Assembly: GCA_002784625.1 (NCBI GenBank)
Contig: PFLP01000044.1
Location: forward strand, 1-39,222
DNA from: Candidatus Pacebacteria bacterium CG_4_10_14_0_8_um_filter_42_14
GTDB taxonomy: Bacteria; Patescibacteriota; Microgenomatia; UBA1400; PJMF01
Direction of reading: 5' to 3'
Length of the DNA stretch: 39,222 nucleotides
Shown here: in pieces, positions 1 to 9,378 of the stretch
Position numbering within the stretch: position 1 is the first letter of the stretch
How the letters are laid out: the number at the start of each line of letters is the position of its first letter
The notes under the pieces: generated by a model
Told to the model about the DNA's origin: nothing
Seen by the model: the letters and a program-made list of their open reading frames with translations, nothing else
The model's database searches: none
Translations under genes and position numbers: made by a program

Positions 1-68
1 AACAAAACGCCGTATTTTGATAGCCTACTTTTTGGCATCGAAACAAAGGTAAAAACCAACGCAAAACT

Positions 69-185
69 TTACTTAACCCGATTATTCATGCCAAAATACT
101 CTGAGGCATCTGATTTATTCCAAAATTTTTGCTCCTCCGCCTCATTAACAAATTTCGGAACTGATTTATTTTTTTTATTTTTCAT
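69..185 (-). CDS. Short CopG/BrnA-type antitoxin-like peptide (38 aa), orphan or truncated
   Basis: Hand translation of the minus strand: ATG at 185, TAA at 69-71, MKNKKNKSVPKFVNEAEEQKFWNKSDASEYFGMNNRVK. The PKFxNEAEExxFWxxxDxxxY core resembles type II CopG/BrnA-like antitoxins. Not in the ORF track. Confidence 0.45.
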   Translation of the reverse strand: MKNKKNKSVPKFVNEAEEQKFWNKSDASEYFGMNNRVK

Positions 186-211
186 AAACACTTCTCTTTA
201 TCAAGTCAAAG

Positions 212-240
212 TTGACATACTATGATATACTTATTATATT
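212..240 (+). promoter_or_regulatory. Consensus-like sigma70 promoter: TTGACA - 17 bp - TATATT
   Basis: TTGACA at 212-217 and TATATT at 235-240, exactly 17 bp apart, upstream of the ATG at 303. Confidence 0.7.
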
Positions 241-302
241 AAAAACTTTTTCAAGCTCAATTTCCAATTATATATCTAGAAAGTACGAGCAGAAAGTCAA
301 AA

Positions 303-709
303 ATGTCACGAGCACTATTAGAAGCAGCATCCAAATTTGGAGATATTCTACCCAGTTCAGATACGGCCAGTCTTGCTGATCGTTTTGCCTTTATCACGCT
401 TCCGCTAGAGGATTTTGCCCCCCCTGCTTTCTAGAACCAGACACTTCTGAAAACGCCCCTCATGATTTAAAACTAACCGCTGTTGCAGAACAAAATAGAG
501 AAATAGTGGCGTCGCTTGTTGATGCACTTTTTTCACACAGAATTGGAGATAGTACTTTGGAAGAACTTCTGGATTTAGTGGAAAAAGTAAAAAAACAATT
601 CGAAGATTACCCAGAATTATTAGAAGGTATTGATGAAGCTTTGCGGGAAACACTTGAGACCATTGGGGGAATTTACTCAGGATGGAAAGAAGTTGATAAT
701 CAGATCTAA
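303..709 (+). pseudogene. Small protein gene interrupted by a frameshift in a C7 tract
   Basis: ATG at 303 reads MSRALLEAASKFGDILPSSDTASLADRFAFITLPLEDFAPPAF*. The other frame continues CFLEPDTSENAPHDLKLTAVAEQNREIV into the listed ORF 506-709. One extra C in gattttgCCCCCCCtgc would join them. The GTG at 506 is an alternative start. Confidence 0.55.
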
Positions 710-785
710 TTGTTCTTGTCGCTGGAGATCATTAATCAAATAGTAATTGATCACATTGACTTTACTCCTCTGCTACAATACCCCC

Positions 786-3017
786 ATGGACTCACGCTAT
801 ATTCCAGAGGAACACGAAGCAGCTATCTATGCCAAATGGGAAGCGGTCGATGCCTTTAATCCTGACGCTAAAATATACGAAAAGAATCGCTCTAACAAGC
901 CTTTTTGTATTATTATGCCGCCTCCAAATGCCAATGACCCGCTTCACGTTGGTCACGCCGTTGGTATCGCCATCGAAGATACCCTTGCGCGCTTTAGTCG
1001 CATGAGAGGAATGGACACCCTGCTCTTCCCAGGCACCGATCACGCTGGCATCGAAACCCAGTTTGTCTTCGAGAAAAAACTTCAGAAAAATAAACAATCG
1101 CGCTTTAACTTTGACCGCCCCACACTCTATAAAATGATTTGGGATTACGTTCAGGAAAACTCAGAGATGGCAAATAGTCAAACAAAAGTTTTGGGAGCAA
1201 GTGCCGACTGGAGTCGTTTCCGCTTCATGTTAGATGACTCGGTCGTAAAAATCGCCAAAGAAACTTTTAGGAAAATGCATGAAGATAAATTGATATATCG
1301 CGATATTCAGCTTGTAAACTACTGCACAAAATGCGGTACCAGCTACTCGGAGCTTGAAGTAATAAACAAAGACCAAATCACCAAGCTTTACTATGTTCGC
1401 TATAGAAAAGTGGCCAACCCCGATGAATTCGTCGTTGTTGCTACTACTCGCCCAGAACCCATCTTTGCAGACACACATCTGGCCGTTCACCCTAATGATC
1501 CCAAGAATAAAAACCTTGTAGGCACCAAAGTCCTCAATCCCCTCACCGATCAACCCATGCCCATTATCGCCGATGAGTTCGTAGATCCGGAGTTTGGGAC
1601 TGGGGTGGTGAAACTCACTCCCGCCCATGATCGCGACGACTTCGCTGTCGCCACCAAACACAACTTGCCAATTGTCGAAGCCATTGATCGCTCTGGCAAA
1701 CTAACTGCTGTAGCTGGCAAGTATGCCGGCCTTTCAGTTATGGTCGCCCGCGAACAAATTGTTGCCGATCTAAAAGAAAAAGGCTTAATAGAAAAGATTG
1801 ATGAATCATACAAAAATGTCATCAAGACTTGTTACCGCTGTGGTCGAATTATAGAGCCATTGCCCCTCACCCAGTTCTTCATGGCTGTTAATAAACCAGG
1901 GAATAGCCTAACCAAGAAAACCTTGGCTGCTTTAGATTCTGGAGAAACCGTTGTCTACGGCGCCGGACGTGAAAAGATTCTCCGTCACTGGTTAGAAAAC
2001 TTGCGCGACTGGAACATTTCTCGCCAAATCGCTTGGGGAATTCAGATACCGGTTTGGTATCAAGTTGACGGGCACGAATCAGAGATAACCGCTTCATTTC
2101 TCGATGACAAAAAAGAATATAAATCTGGAGTACTAGCAGAACTTCTAAAATCACACCCTCTTGAAGAAATCACAGCTGGACTCCAAGAACTCTCTGCCGA
2201 TTTATCAGTCCCCTACTCCATTGGCGAAAAACCAGCAGGCAATGACCACCAATACCTCCCAGAAACAGACACCTTCGACACCTGGTTTTCTTCTGGTCAG
2301 TGGCCTATTTCAACACTGAAAAGCACCGAGCCCACAGACTTCGAGCGCTTCTACCCCACCACCCTGATGGAGACTGGCTACGATATTTTGCCATTCTGGG
2401 TGATGCGGATGATGCTTATGGGAATATATCTCACGGGAAAATCACCCTTTAAAGAAGTCTATTTACATGGCCTAATTCGCGATGCTCAAGGCAGAAAAAT
2501 GAGCAAGAGCAAGGGAAATACGACTAATCCCCTCGACATGGTCGCCAAATATGGCACCGACGCCGTGCGCATGGCTTTGGTGATTAGATCAACCGCGGGA
2601 CAAGATAAATCAGTTGGCGATCCTGACTTTAAAGCCATGAGAAATCTGACTAATAAAATTTGGAATGCTACCAGGTTCGTTTTGCTCCAAGAGGGGGAAG
2701 AAGAAACTGGAAGCAAAGATAAAGAAGCTCAAGAAAAGATGGCTTTGATTATCACCGAAATAACCGGAAATTTAGACACAAGAAACATCGGCCTAGCCGC
2801 CGACTCCCTCTATAATCACTTCTGGCACTGGTACTGTGACGACTGCATTGAGCAGGTAAAATCAGGCCAGCTCTCGAGAAAAAATGCTCAAGAAATTCTA
2901 AAAACATTCCTAAAGCTTCTCCACCCCTTCATGCCCTTTGTGACCGAAGCCTGTTGGAATAATCTTAAAGACAGCTCTGACTCACTTCTAATCGCCGAAT
3001 CCTGGCCAACTGTCTAA
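786..3017 (+). CDS. valS: Valyl-tRNA synthetase
   Basis: PPPNANDPLHVGHAVG (HIGH-type motif), FPGTDHAGIETQ, KMSKSKGN. ATG at 786 preferred over 747 because a -10 box (TACAAT) lies at 774-779. Confidence 0.95.
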   Translation: MDSRYIPEEHEAAIYAKWEAVDAFNPDAKIYEKNRSNKPFCIIMPPPNANDPLHVGHAVGIAIEDTLARFSRMRGMDTLLFPGTDHAGIETQFVFEKKLQKNKQSRFNFDRPTLYKMIWDYVQENSEMANSQTKVLGASADWSRFRFMLDDSVVKIAKETFRKMHEDKLIYRDIQLVNYCTKCGTSYSELEVINKDQITKLYYVRYRKVANPDEFVVVATTRPEPIFADTHLAVHPNDPKNKNLVGTKVLNPLTDQPMPIIADEFVDPEFGTGVVKLTPAHDRDDFAVATKHNLPIVEAIDRSGKLTAVAGKYAGLSVMVAREQIVADLKEKGLIEKIDESYKNVIKTCYRCGRIIEPLPLTQFFMAVNKPGNSLTKKTLAALDSGETVVYGAGREKILRHWLENLRDWNISRQIAWGIQIPVWYQVDGHESEITASFLDDKKEYKSGVLAELLKSHPLEEITAGLQELSADLSVPYSIGEKPAGNDHQYLPETDTFDTWFSSGQWPISTLKSTEPTDFERFYPTTLMETGYDILPFWVMRMMLMGIYLTGKSPFKEVYLHGLIRDAQGRKMSKSKGNTTNPLDMVAKYGTDAVRMALVIRSTAGQDKSVGDPDFKAMRNLTNKIWNATRFVLLQEGEEETGSKDKEAQEKMALIITEITGNLDTRNIGLAADSLYNHFWHWYCDDCIEQVKSGQLSRKNAQEILKTFLKLLHPFMPFVTEACWNNLKDSSDSLLIAESWPTV

Positions 3018-3046
3018 ATTCCCCATCTCCTTGGTATACTAGACAC

Positions 3047-3442
3047 ATGCGTCTATTAGCAAAGCTATTTTTTTCCCTCCGTCTTCTCTGGTCAATTGGT
3101 ATTTTTGGAGCCAGACTTTCTCTCGCTGTGGCCGCCCAAAAACAACTGGCTACAGTATCAATCGTAGCCTTTCTCCTCCTTGGGTTACTTGCAACCACCA
3201 CCCTACTCTCTCGAACCCAAGCGATAGCGAAAACAACTTCTACGAGTGGCCATTACTTAGCTAAAAATTCTGAAATTAAAAAGTTTTCTATTGATGAAAC
3301 ACAAGAACAACTTGAGTATGTGCTTGAGCAAATTAAACTCCAACCCACACACCAAGATCTTCTCTACAATGCGGCCCTGCTCTACCGCGCTCAGGGAAAT
3401 GAATCTCAAGCTGAAGTTTATTTTCAGCAATTATCAAAGTAA
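3047..3442 (+). CDS. Small membrane-anchored TPR-like protein
   Basis: N-terminal hydrophobic helix (VSIVAFLLLGLLATTTLL), then TPR-like QPTHQDLLYNAALLYRAQGNESQAEVYFQQLSK. Confidence 0.6.
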   Translation: MRLLAKLFFSLRLLWSIGIFGARLSLAVAAQKQLATVSIVAFLLLGLLATTTLLSRTQAIAKTTSTSGHYLAKNSEIKKFSIDETQEQLEYVLEQIKLQPTHQDLLYNAALLYRAQGNESQAEVYFQQLSK

Positions 3443-3443
3443 A

Positions 3444-4142
3444 TTAATCGGATTTTTTGGCTGATTCGTCGGGACTTTTTTCAGCTTCTTTGTCTCCAGC
3501 TTCCGACTCAGAGCTAGCTTCCTCACCCGCAACTGCTTCAACAACCTCGACCAGAGCCTCTTCAACTTCCTCAGCTCTCAACTCTTGAAGCAAAACTAGT
3601 GGAGCTTGAAGCTCTTCTTCACTGAGTTGGAAGGTAACGAGCGACTTGTTGTAACTGATATCAGCCACAGTCAGTGATTGACCGACTACAGTAAGTTTCG
3701 ATATATCGATCTCAAATTTCTCTGGAATGTCAGATGGCAATGCTTCGATTGGCAACTCATCACGAACAAGCAAGACATTCGAATCTGGAACAAGACACTC
3801 CCCGATCATCTCGAGAGGAACATCCATTTCAATCTTTTCTAAGAGATTAACTCTCTTAAAAACAATGTGGAGAGGCGTGTGGGTGACTGGATGTTCTTGA
3901 ATTTCCTCAAGAACAACAGGGATTTTCTCTCCCGAGTCTATTTGGACATAGAACAAACCGCTTTCGAGGTCGGAACGATGCTTTTGTACCATTCTGAGCG
4001 GACAGGCAACCATGGTGGAATCGAGAGATAAACCAAAGATATTTCCTGGTATATAGCCGTTTTTCCTTATGTCCTTATTCTTGCCACCCCTGGTACCTCT
4101 GGGGGAAACGTGAAATAAAAATGAGTTGGATTGTTTTGTCAT
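3444..4142 (-). CDS. rplY: Large ribosomal subunit protein bL25 (CTC form)
   Basis: RGTRGGKNKDIRKNGYIPGNIFG plus the TL5/CTC beta domain and an acidic C-terminal tail. Confidence 0.85.
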   Translation of the reverse strand: MTKQSNSFLFHVSPRGTRGGKNKDIRKNGYIPGNIFGLSLDSTMVACPLRMVQKHRSDLESGLFYVQIDSGEKIPVVLEEIQEHPVTHTPLHIVFKRVNLLEKIEMDVPLEMIGECLVPDSNVLLVRDELPIEALPSDIPEKFEIDISKLTVVGQSLTVADISYNKSLVTFQLSEEELQAPLVLLQELRAEEVEEALVEVVEAVAGEEASSESEAGDKEAEKSPDESAKKSD

Positions 4143-4239
4143 GAGTTATATATAGTTACAAATTGATACGGATGTCTCCTGGCATTATAGCACCACTTTC
4201 TTACAAGAACTGTAGGATCCAGAGAAATTTTGCTAAATT

Positions 4240-7014
4240 TTATCTCGAAAATTGAGCCCCATAAAAACCATGCTTATCTAATTTACCCATAAAGGTGAGG
4301 GTAAAGTCGCCAGTTTCGGCCTGAGGAGCAATCTTTTCTGGTTGATCTCCCTGGGGATAGGTCATCGTCACAGTAATTGGATCGTCGCCGGTGCCAGCTT
4401 GTTTTTGATTAAAGAAAGCGTAGGAATATGTCTGGGCGGTGACCAGGGGAGTAGAGTAGACCAGCTCCGTTGTCACCGTTTGACCAACTGGAACCTCGAT
4501 GCTTATGCCCGCAACGGTACGATTGTGTTCTGTACTAAGAGTCAGATTCTGAATAGAAATCGGCCGACCATCGATTTTCGCCGCCTTGTACTGTGAATTT
4601 TTATCAAGATAATAACGCACGTATGCCTTGTAAGGACCCTTAGGCCAAGATCCTGACTGAGCCGTGTTTAGGTAAGTGGTTCTGTGAAGGTGTTCGGCAC
4701 TATTGGTGGTAATTTCGATGGCGTGAGATAAATCTCTCTCGATATAATAATTGGCTTTATTCACCCCGACGTTCGCCTCCACTTGGAAAAATGGCTCGAC
4801 GGTGCACGACTCACTAACCAACTGGGTCGGGCAGGCTGGCTGCAACATCGCTCCAGTCCAACCAACATTTTGAATTGATGGTTGAATTTCCTCACTAAAA
4901 ACACTTAAGAAAAGGTGTTGATGGTCAGCAGCCTGGCGAAGGGCAGTAAGAAAGTCAGGATATTTATCTAGTGATATACCAATGATTTTACTCATGCTTC
5001 TCTCGAGTAAAACTCTAGAGTAATCAGTTGTCCCACTATCTGGAACTAAGACTGCTTCCGAGTGGAACTCTAGTCGCTCTGACAAATTTTTGTGGGTGAC
5101 AACCTCATTGTACTCGGGCAAATCAACTGGGCCAACAACCTCGATAATATTTGCCAATGCCTGGGTATCAATGGCCACAACCCCAGCCAGCTGCGTGTTG
5201 CGTGTTTGATCAACAAACCAGCTGATGGTTTTTGCAGTCGTTGGGAAATCAGGATCCCAGTTGCTGTCGTGGACATACCACTGTTCCTCGCCTAAAAGTC
5301 GAGTGATATCAAGTGGCGGGGCCACGGCTCCAGAGAGAGCGGCGTCGAGCTCATAACTACTCATCACCGAGTAATCAATGATTGTTCCCTGAGCAAAGGT
5401 TACAAAAACCACAGCTTGAATAAAGCCACCAGTTGGTCTTAGCTCCTGACTGTTTTGAAAAAGAAGAGCATATGTTTGTTTAGAACTAACTCCAGTCATT
5501 TCTGGGAGAAGAGGTAGTAGTTGTTGTTGCAGTACTAAAGCTGTTCGCTCTGAAACCAATCTCGCTTGAAGTTTTGAAACAATAGATTCGTCGTCTTCAT
5601 TCATAAAACTAGCTGTGGTCAACTCTGAGTCCAGCGTCGACAACAACTCATAGGCTCTCTGAGCCTGAGTCGTGACATTTTGGGCTAATACTCCAACATC
5701 GCTGTCTACTTGTCCGACCACATGCTGGAACAGCATTCTTTGGCTTTCACGAGCCCGCGGCATCACTTGTGAGTAATTGAGCAACGATTGAATAATTGAT
5801 AGAGTATGTTCCGCGTTGGTAATCATTGGTATATCAATGAAAGATCCATAGCTATTTGCTTGCAAAGTCAAAAAATCAAACCAACCAACAGACGACTCTT
5901 CTTGTGCTAGTTCTTCAGATTCAACTACGTGAAGGACAAGACTTCTAGCCGCCCGCTCGGTGAGACGAACAGAAACAACAAAAACTCCCACCAAGCATAA
6001 AACTCCCAAGGCTATGCCTGTGGAGATTAATCCTGCAAAAAAGAGAGCTGTGTTCTTACGCTTTTTCTTGCTTATTACCGCAGAAACCTTAGTTACCACG
6101 GAGGTTTTTTGTTGTTTTTCTTGCTGATGAGAGTTGGCAAACAAAGAAGTAATCTCTGAAAAAACCGACTCTTTTGGCGCAGGCCTTAAGGGCTCTAAAA
6201 CAAGTTTTTCTGTTTCTCTTGCTGGCATTTTTTTTGGCTTACTAATAGCGACTTTTTCCTCTACTGGAGCGGGCAAAGTTGCAACGGGCCAGTTGCTCAA
6301 AGAGGGCAAGCTTCGAACAAAGGCAGTTATGATTTCTGTGGGATTGCTGTGAATTTTTTGTTCGCTAACGCTCATTGGCAAAAGCTCGAGAGGAGAGAAT
6401 GAGTGGAGTTGAAGAACTAAATTGGTCTGATGATACTGATTATAAGTTGCAGCAATAAGAGATGCCGCCTCTGCGGCGGCTATTTCTGTGCCGACAAAAA
6501 TTACCCCCGCTTTTGAAGATCTAAAAAGAACAGAGCGAAGTGGTGTTACTAGATCTGAAAGAGATAAGGGAGCAATTTTACACTCTACCTGTGGAACGAT
6601 TCCTGTGGGAATTAATTTTGAAAATTGACGAAGTGGAGAAGAGCTGCTCGAAACCAAATCTCTAATAAATAAAAATTGAGCATTGGGAAAAAGGGAAACT
6701 AGATCTTGAACTGGATTTTTTTTGGTGGAATTAACCTCGATTAAGAGAACCGCCTGATTATAAAATGCCAATAAGTGCGCCAATTCTTTCAGCTGATAGC
6801 TCTTGGCCTTCCAATCCACATAAAAAACAATTTTGTAGGCACTTTGAAGATCTTGGTCTATTCCTAAAGACAGGGCGTCTGACAGTGCGAAAACAGAGTG
6901 GGTGACTTCTTCTCGACTAAATGAGGCAATTAAAGCCCTTTGAAGTTCATTGTCGCCAATAAAAACCAAGTGGGGAACTTCAGCAACAGTAGTTGTCGTT
7001 AGGGCAGCGGGCAT
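4240..7014 (-). CDS. DUF4012 domain membrane protein with N-terminal Rossmann-like region
   Basis: Single TM (TALFFAGLISTGIALGVLCLVGVFVVSV); C-terminal YALLFQNSQELRPTGGFIQAVVF and WYVHDSNWDPDFPTTAKTISWFVDQT typical of DUF4012. Confidence 0.8.
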   Translation of the reverse strand: MPAALTTTTVAEVPHLVFIGDNELQRALIASFSREEVTHSVFALSDALSLGIDQDLQSAYKIVFYVDWKAKSYQLKELAHLLAFYNQAVLLIEVNSTKKNPVQDLVSLFPNAQFLFIRDLVSSSSSPLRQFSKLIPTGIVPQVECKIAPLSLSDLVTPLRSVLFRSSKAGVIFVGTEIAAAEAASLIAATYNQYHQTNLVLQLHSFSPLELLPMSVSEQKIHSNPTEIITAFVRSLPSLSNWPVATLPAPVEEKVAISKPKKMPARETEKLVLEPLRPAPKESVFSEITSLFANSHQQEKQQKTSVVTKVSAVISKKKRKNTALFFAGLISTGIALGVLCLVGVFVVSVRLTERAARSLVLHVVESEELAQEESSVGWFDFLTLQANSYGSFIDIPMITNAEHTLSIIQSLLNYSQVMPRARESQRMLFQHVVGQVDSDVGVLAQNVTTQAQRAYELLSTLDSELTTASFMNEDDESIVSKLQARLVSERTALVLQQQLLPLLPEMTGVSSKQTYALLFQNSQELRPTGGFIQAVVFVTFAQGTIIDYSVMSSYELDAALSGAVAPPLDITRLLGEEQWYVHDSNWDPDFPTTAKTISWFVDQTRNTQLAGVVAIDTQALANIIEVVGPVDLPEYNEVVTHKNLSERLEFHSEAVLVPDSGTTDYSRVLLERSMSKIIGISLDKYPDFLTALRQAADHQHLFLSVFSEEIQPSIQNVGWTGAMLQPACPTQLVSESCTVEPFFQVEANVGVNKANYYIERDLSHAIEITTNSAEHLHRTTYLNTAQSGSWPKGPYKAYVRYYLDKNSQYKAAKIDGRPISIQNLTLSTEHNRTVAGISIEVPVGQTVTTELVYSTPLVTAQTYSYAFFNQKQAGTGDDPITVTMTYPQGDQPEKIAPQAETGDFTLTFMGKLDKHGFYGAQFSR

Positions 7015-7056
7015 CTTTCGTATTGTAGAAAACCAGTCGACGTAAGTATAGGTGCG

Positions 7057-7467
7057 CTAGGAATCAAGAGCTGAGTTAACCAAAGCATCTGCTGCAGAAT
7101 TTTGCTCTCGAGGTACGTGTCTAAATAAGCAAGGAATTGAGAACAAAGAAAGATGCTTCCAGCACTCAAGGGCTAATTCTCTAAGATGGGGTTCTTTAAT
7201 TTTCCAGCGCTTACCCAGCTGCTCAACAACTAGCTTTGAATCAAGTTTCCACTCAATACTGGTAATTTCTTTGTGCTCGGTTAAGTATGTTTGCAACCAA
7301 TTCAGACCCCTAATAACCGCCGTGTACTCCGCGACGTTGTTGGTTGTTTCTCCGATTTTTTCTCCATGCTCATAGACGAGTTGGTCTTCAACTAAAGCGA
7401 CAAAACCAATGCCCGCTGGCCCTGGATTGCCGCGCGCGCCTCCATCAGAAAAAAGCGTTATTATCAT
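7057..7467 (-). CDS. rnhA: RNase HI family protein
   Basis: FSDGGARGNPGPAGIGF, NNVAEYTAVIRGL, KLDSKLVVEQL and VPREQNSAADAL carry the D-E-D-D catalytic residues. Confidence 0.9.
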   Translation of the reverse strand: MIITLFSDGGARGNPGPAGIGFVALVEDQLVYEHGEKIGETTNNVAEYTAVIRGLNWLQTYLTEHKEITSIEWKLDSKLVVEQLGKRWKIKEPHLRELALECWKHLSLFSIPCLFRHVPREQNSAADALVNSALDS

Positions 7468-7925
7468 GCTGTTTTTAATTTAATAGTTAATCTCCGATCG
7501 CGGCCCATGCCGTCAGAAGTGCTTTCAAGTTTGTCTGCATCTGGCAGTTCAGCTAAGCTAGCGTGAACAATGTAGCGCTCATAAGCAGGAAGATATGACT
7601 GAAAAGTATGGGGGTTACCACTAGAAGCAACTCGCTCGGCGGCCTCTTTTACTAAGTCCTCAAGTTTTTCCTGACGTTGTTCACGATAATTGTTAACGTT
7701 AACCAACAGACGCTCTTCTGGGGTTTCTTGGAAAATAAGTCTAATTATGCGCTGAAGTGATTCGAGGGTTTCTCCATGGAAACCAATAAACAGACCAGAA
7801 TCTTCCTCAGGAACTGTAAGTTGAATTTTTTTGCCGTCCTCGGTATCGGTAACCTCAGCTGTAATCGCGTCAGACGCCATTCCACAGTGTTCACAGAGTT
7901 GTATTAAAAATGAATCTATTGTCAT
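7464..7925 (-). CDS. jag: Jag/KhpB KH-R3H RNA-binding protein
   Basis: KH core GLFIGFHGETLESLQRII and R3H-like HxxxxxLPAYERYIVHASL...SDGMGRDRRLTIK; overlaps yidC by ATGA. Confidence 0.9.
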   Translation of the reverse strand: MTIDSFLIQLCEHCGMASDAITAEVTDTEDGKKIQLTVPEEDSGLFIGFHGETLESLQRIIRLIFQETPEERLLVNVNNYREQRQEKLEDLVKEAAERVASSGNPHTFQSYLPAYERYIVHASLAELPDADKLESTSDGMGRDRRLTIKLKTA

Positions 7926-8668
7926 GTGGTTTTTCCTCCAAAATATGCTTTGGCTTTATTAATATACTTTTCAGCTCCACCGATTCCACCAATTCTATAC
8001 TGTTGTACCAGACTAAAGAGGGTAGTAATTACCCAATAAAGAGCTAGTCCTGATGGAAATTTTAAGGCAATAAAAACCGTCAAGAGCGGCATCATAAACA
8101 GCATTTGCTTCTGCATGGTTTGACCCATGTCGGCCATACCGGACTTTGGTGGCTCTTTTTTCTGTTTATTCGCTTTAACTTGAACAGAATCTTCTTTTGG
8201 CATCATCATTAATGAAAGCAAGAATTGTGAGGCTCCAGCTAAAATTGGCAAAATGTATGTTGTATCTGGAAAACGCACGTCCAACCAAAAGAATTTAGTG
8301 TTCATGACGATTGATTGAGCGTCGGTGTGACTTAAAAAGTCAATGAAAAAGCGATAGAGGAAAATTAAAATAACCAGCTGGACAATTTGAGGAATACAAC
8401 CAGCAATGGGATTGACTTTATGCTGTTGATAAAGAGCCAACTGAGCAGCCTGAAGGGCCTTGGGGTCTTTTTTATGTTTGGTTTTTAACTTTTCTAATTC
8501 TGGTTGTAAAAGTCTCATCTTGTTCATGGCCACTTGAGAAGATTTTGTTAAAGGATATAAAATTCCCCTTAAGACAACTGTAAAAACGATGATTGATAAA
8601 CCCAAGCTTCCGGTTAAACCGTGAAGCTGAATCATCACAAAAGTAAAAATATCTGTTAACCAAGCCAT
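7922..8668 (-). CDS. yidC: YidC/Oxa1 membrane protein insertase
   Basis: GLSIIVFTVVLRGILYPLTKSSQVAMNKM, QLALYQQHKVNPIAGCIPQIVQLVILIFLYRF, FPSGLALYWVITTLFSLVQQYRI. Confidence 0.95.
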   Translation of the reverse strand: MAWLTDIFTFVMIQLHGLTGSLGLSIIVFTVVLRGILYPLTKSSQVAMNKMRLLQPELEKLKTKHKKDPKALQAAQLALYQQHKVNPIAGCIPQIVQLVILIFLYRFFIDFLSHTDAQSIVMNTKFFWLDVRFPDTTYILPILAGASQFLLSLMMMPKEDSVQVKANKQKKEPPKSGMADMGQTMQKQMLFMMPLLTVFIALKFPSGLALYWVITTLFSLVQQYRIGGIGGAEKYINKAKAYFGGKTT

Positions 8669-8677
8669 AAATTCTTT

Positions 8678-8863
8678 CTAAATTCGACAATGAGCAAACT
8701 GTTTTAGTGCTCCTGAAAAACTACTGATTTTTCTTGACTTAACTGACTCAAATAAGAGTTCTCCACAACTGGGGGAGTGTATGCAGGGTGAAACATATCC
8801 AAAGACACTGGTTAAAATTGAAATTCTCAAAGTTCTCGTAAAAATATATAAACTTCTTAACAT
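8678..8863 (-). CDS. yidD: YidD-like membrane insertion efficiency factor (short)
   Basis: CIHSPSCGELLFESVKSRKISSFSGALKQFAHC aligns to the YidD core (CxFxPTCSxYxxEAI...RCHP); lies between rnpA and yidC. Confidence 0.7.
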   Translation of the reverse strand: MLRSLYIFTRTLRISILTSVFGYVSPCIHSPSCGELLFESVKSRKISSFSGALKQFAHCRI

Positions 8864-8865
8864 AG

Positions 8866-9201
8866 TTATTCGTTTTCATTAAGGCGCTGCAGCATTGTAT
8901 CAAGATCGGCGAGTATCTGCTCTTGATCATTGCTCCCTCTGGAGATGATAAGTGCATAATCTCCACCAGGCCATATCCCTAAATCTATTTGTTTTTGCCA
9001 GACTTCTTCGTACTTACGGCGGAGAGAATTTCTTTGGGAGGAAAGGGGAATATTTTTAGAAACTACTCTTACCATACCTTTGACTAGATCTGTCTTATCT
9101 AATCGGTAATACATTCGAGACTGTCTCGATTTTACCAGAGAAGCGGTAGAGAAAAAGGTTCGATCAGCTCTGAGCTTAAATTGGTTTAGTCGAGCCAACA
9201 T
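8866..9201 (-). CDS. rnpA: Ribonuclease P protein component
   Basis: Position directly after rpmH; FFSTASLVKSR..., SSQRNSLRRKYEE (RNR-like motif), GGDYALIISRG. Confidence 0.85.
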   Translation of the reverse strand: MLARLNQFKLRADRTFFSTASLVKSRQSRMYYRLDKTDLVKGMVRVVSKNIPLSSQRNSLRRKYEEVWQKQIDLGIWPGGDYALIISRGSNDQEQILADLDTMLQRLNENE

Positions 9202-9202
9202 A

Positions 9203-9346
9203 CTAGGCAGAAACAGAGAGTCTTGTTCGCCCCTTGTTTCGACGTCTTTTCAGCAATTTTCGACCAGCAAACGTTCTCATTCTTTTCAAAAAACCATGCT
9301 TTCGCACGCGTTTTTTTCGTTTTGGATTCCAGGTTCGTTTTGTCAT
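9203..9346 (-). CDS. rpmH: Large ribosomal subunit protein bL34
   Basis: Hand translation: [47 protein letters not shown], a clear bL34. Absent from the ORF track because of its length. Confidence 0.95.
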   Translation of the reverse strand: MTKRTWNPKRKKRVRKHGFLKRMRTFAGRKLLKRRRNKGRTRLSVSA

Positions 9347-9378
9347 GAGGAGAATATTATACCAGAAGAATTTTTAAG

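Noticed and set aside
792-2716. Minus-strand ORFs antisense to valS (792-1097, 1230-1661, 1550-1825, 1888-2154, 2486-2716)
   Set aside because: They lie entirely within a strong conserved CDS and show no recognisable protein features; shadow ORFs.
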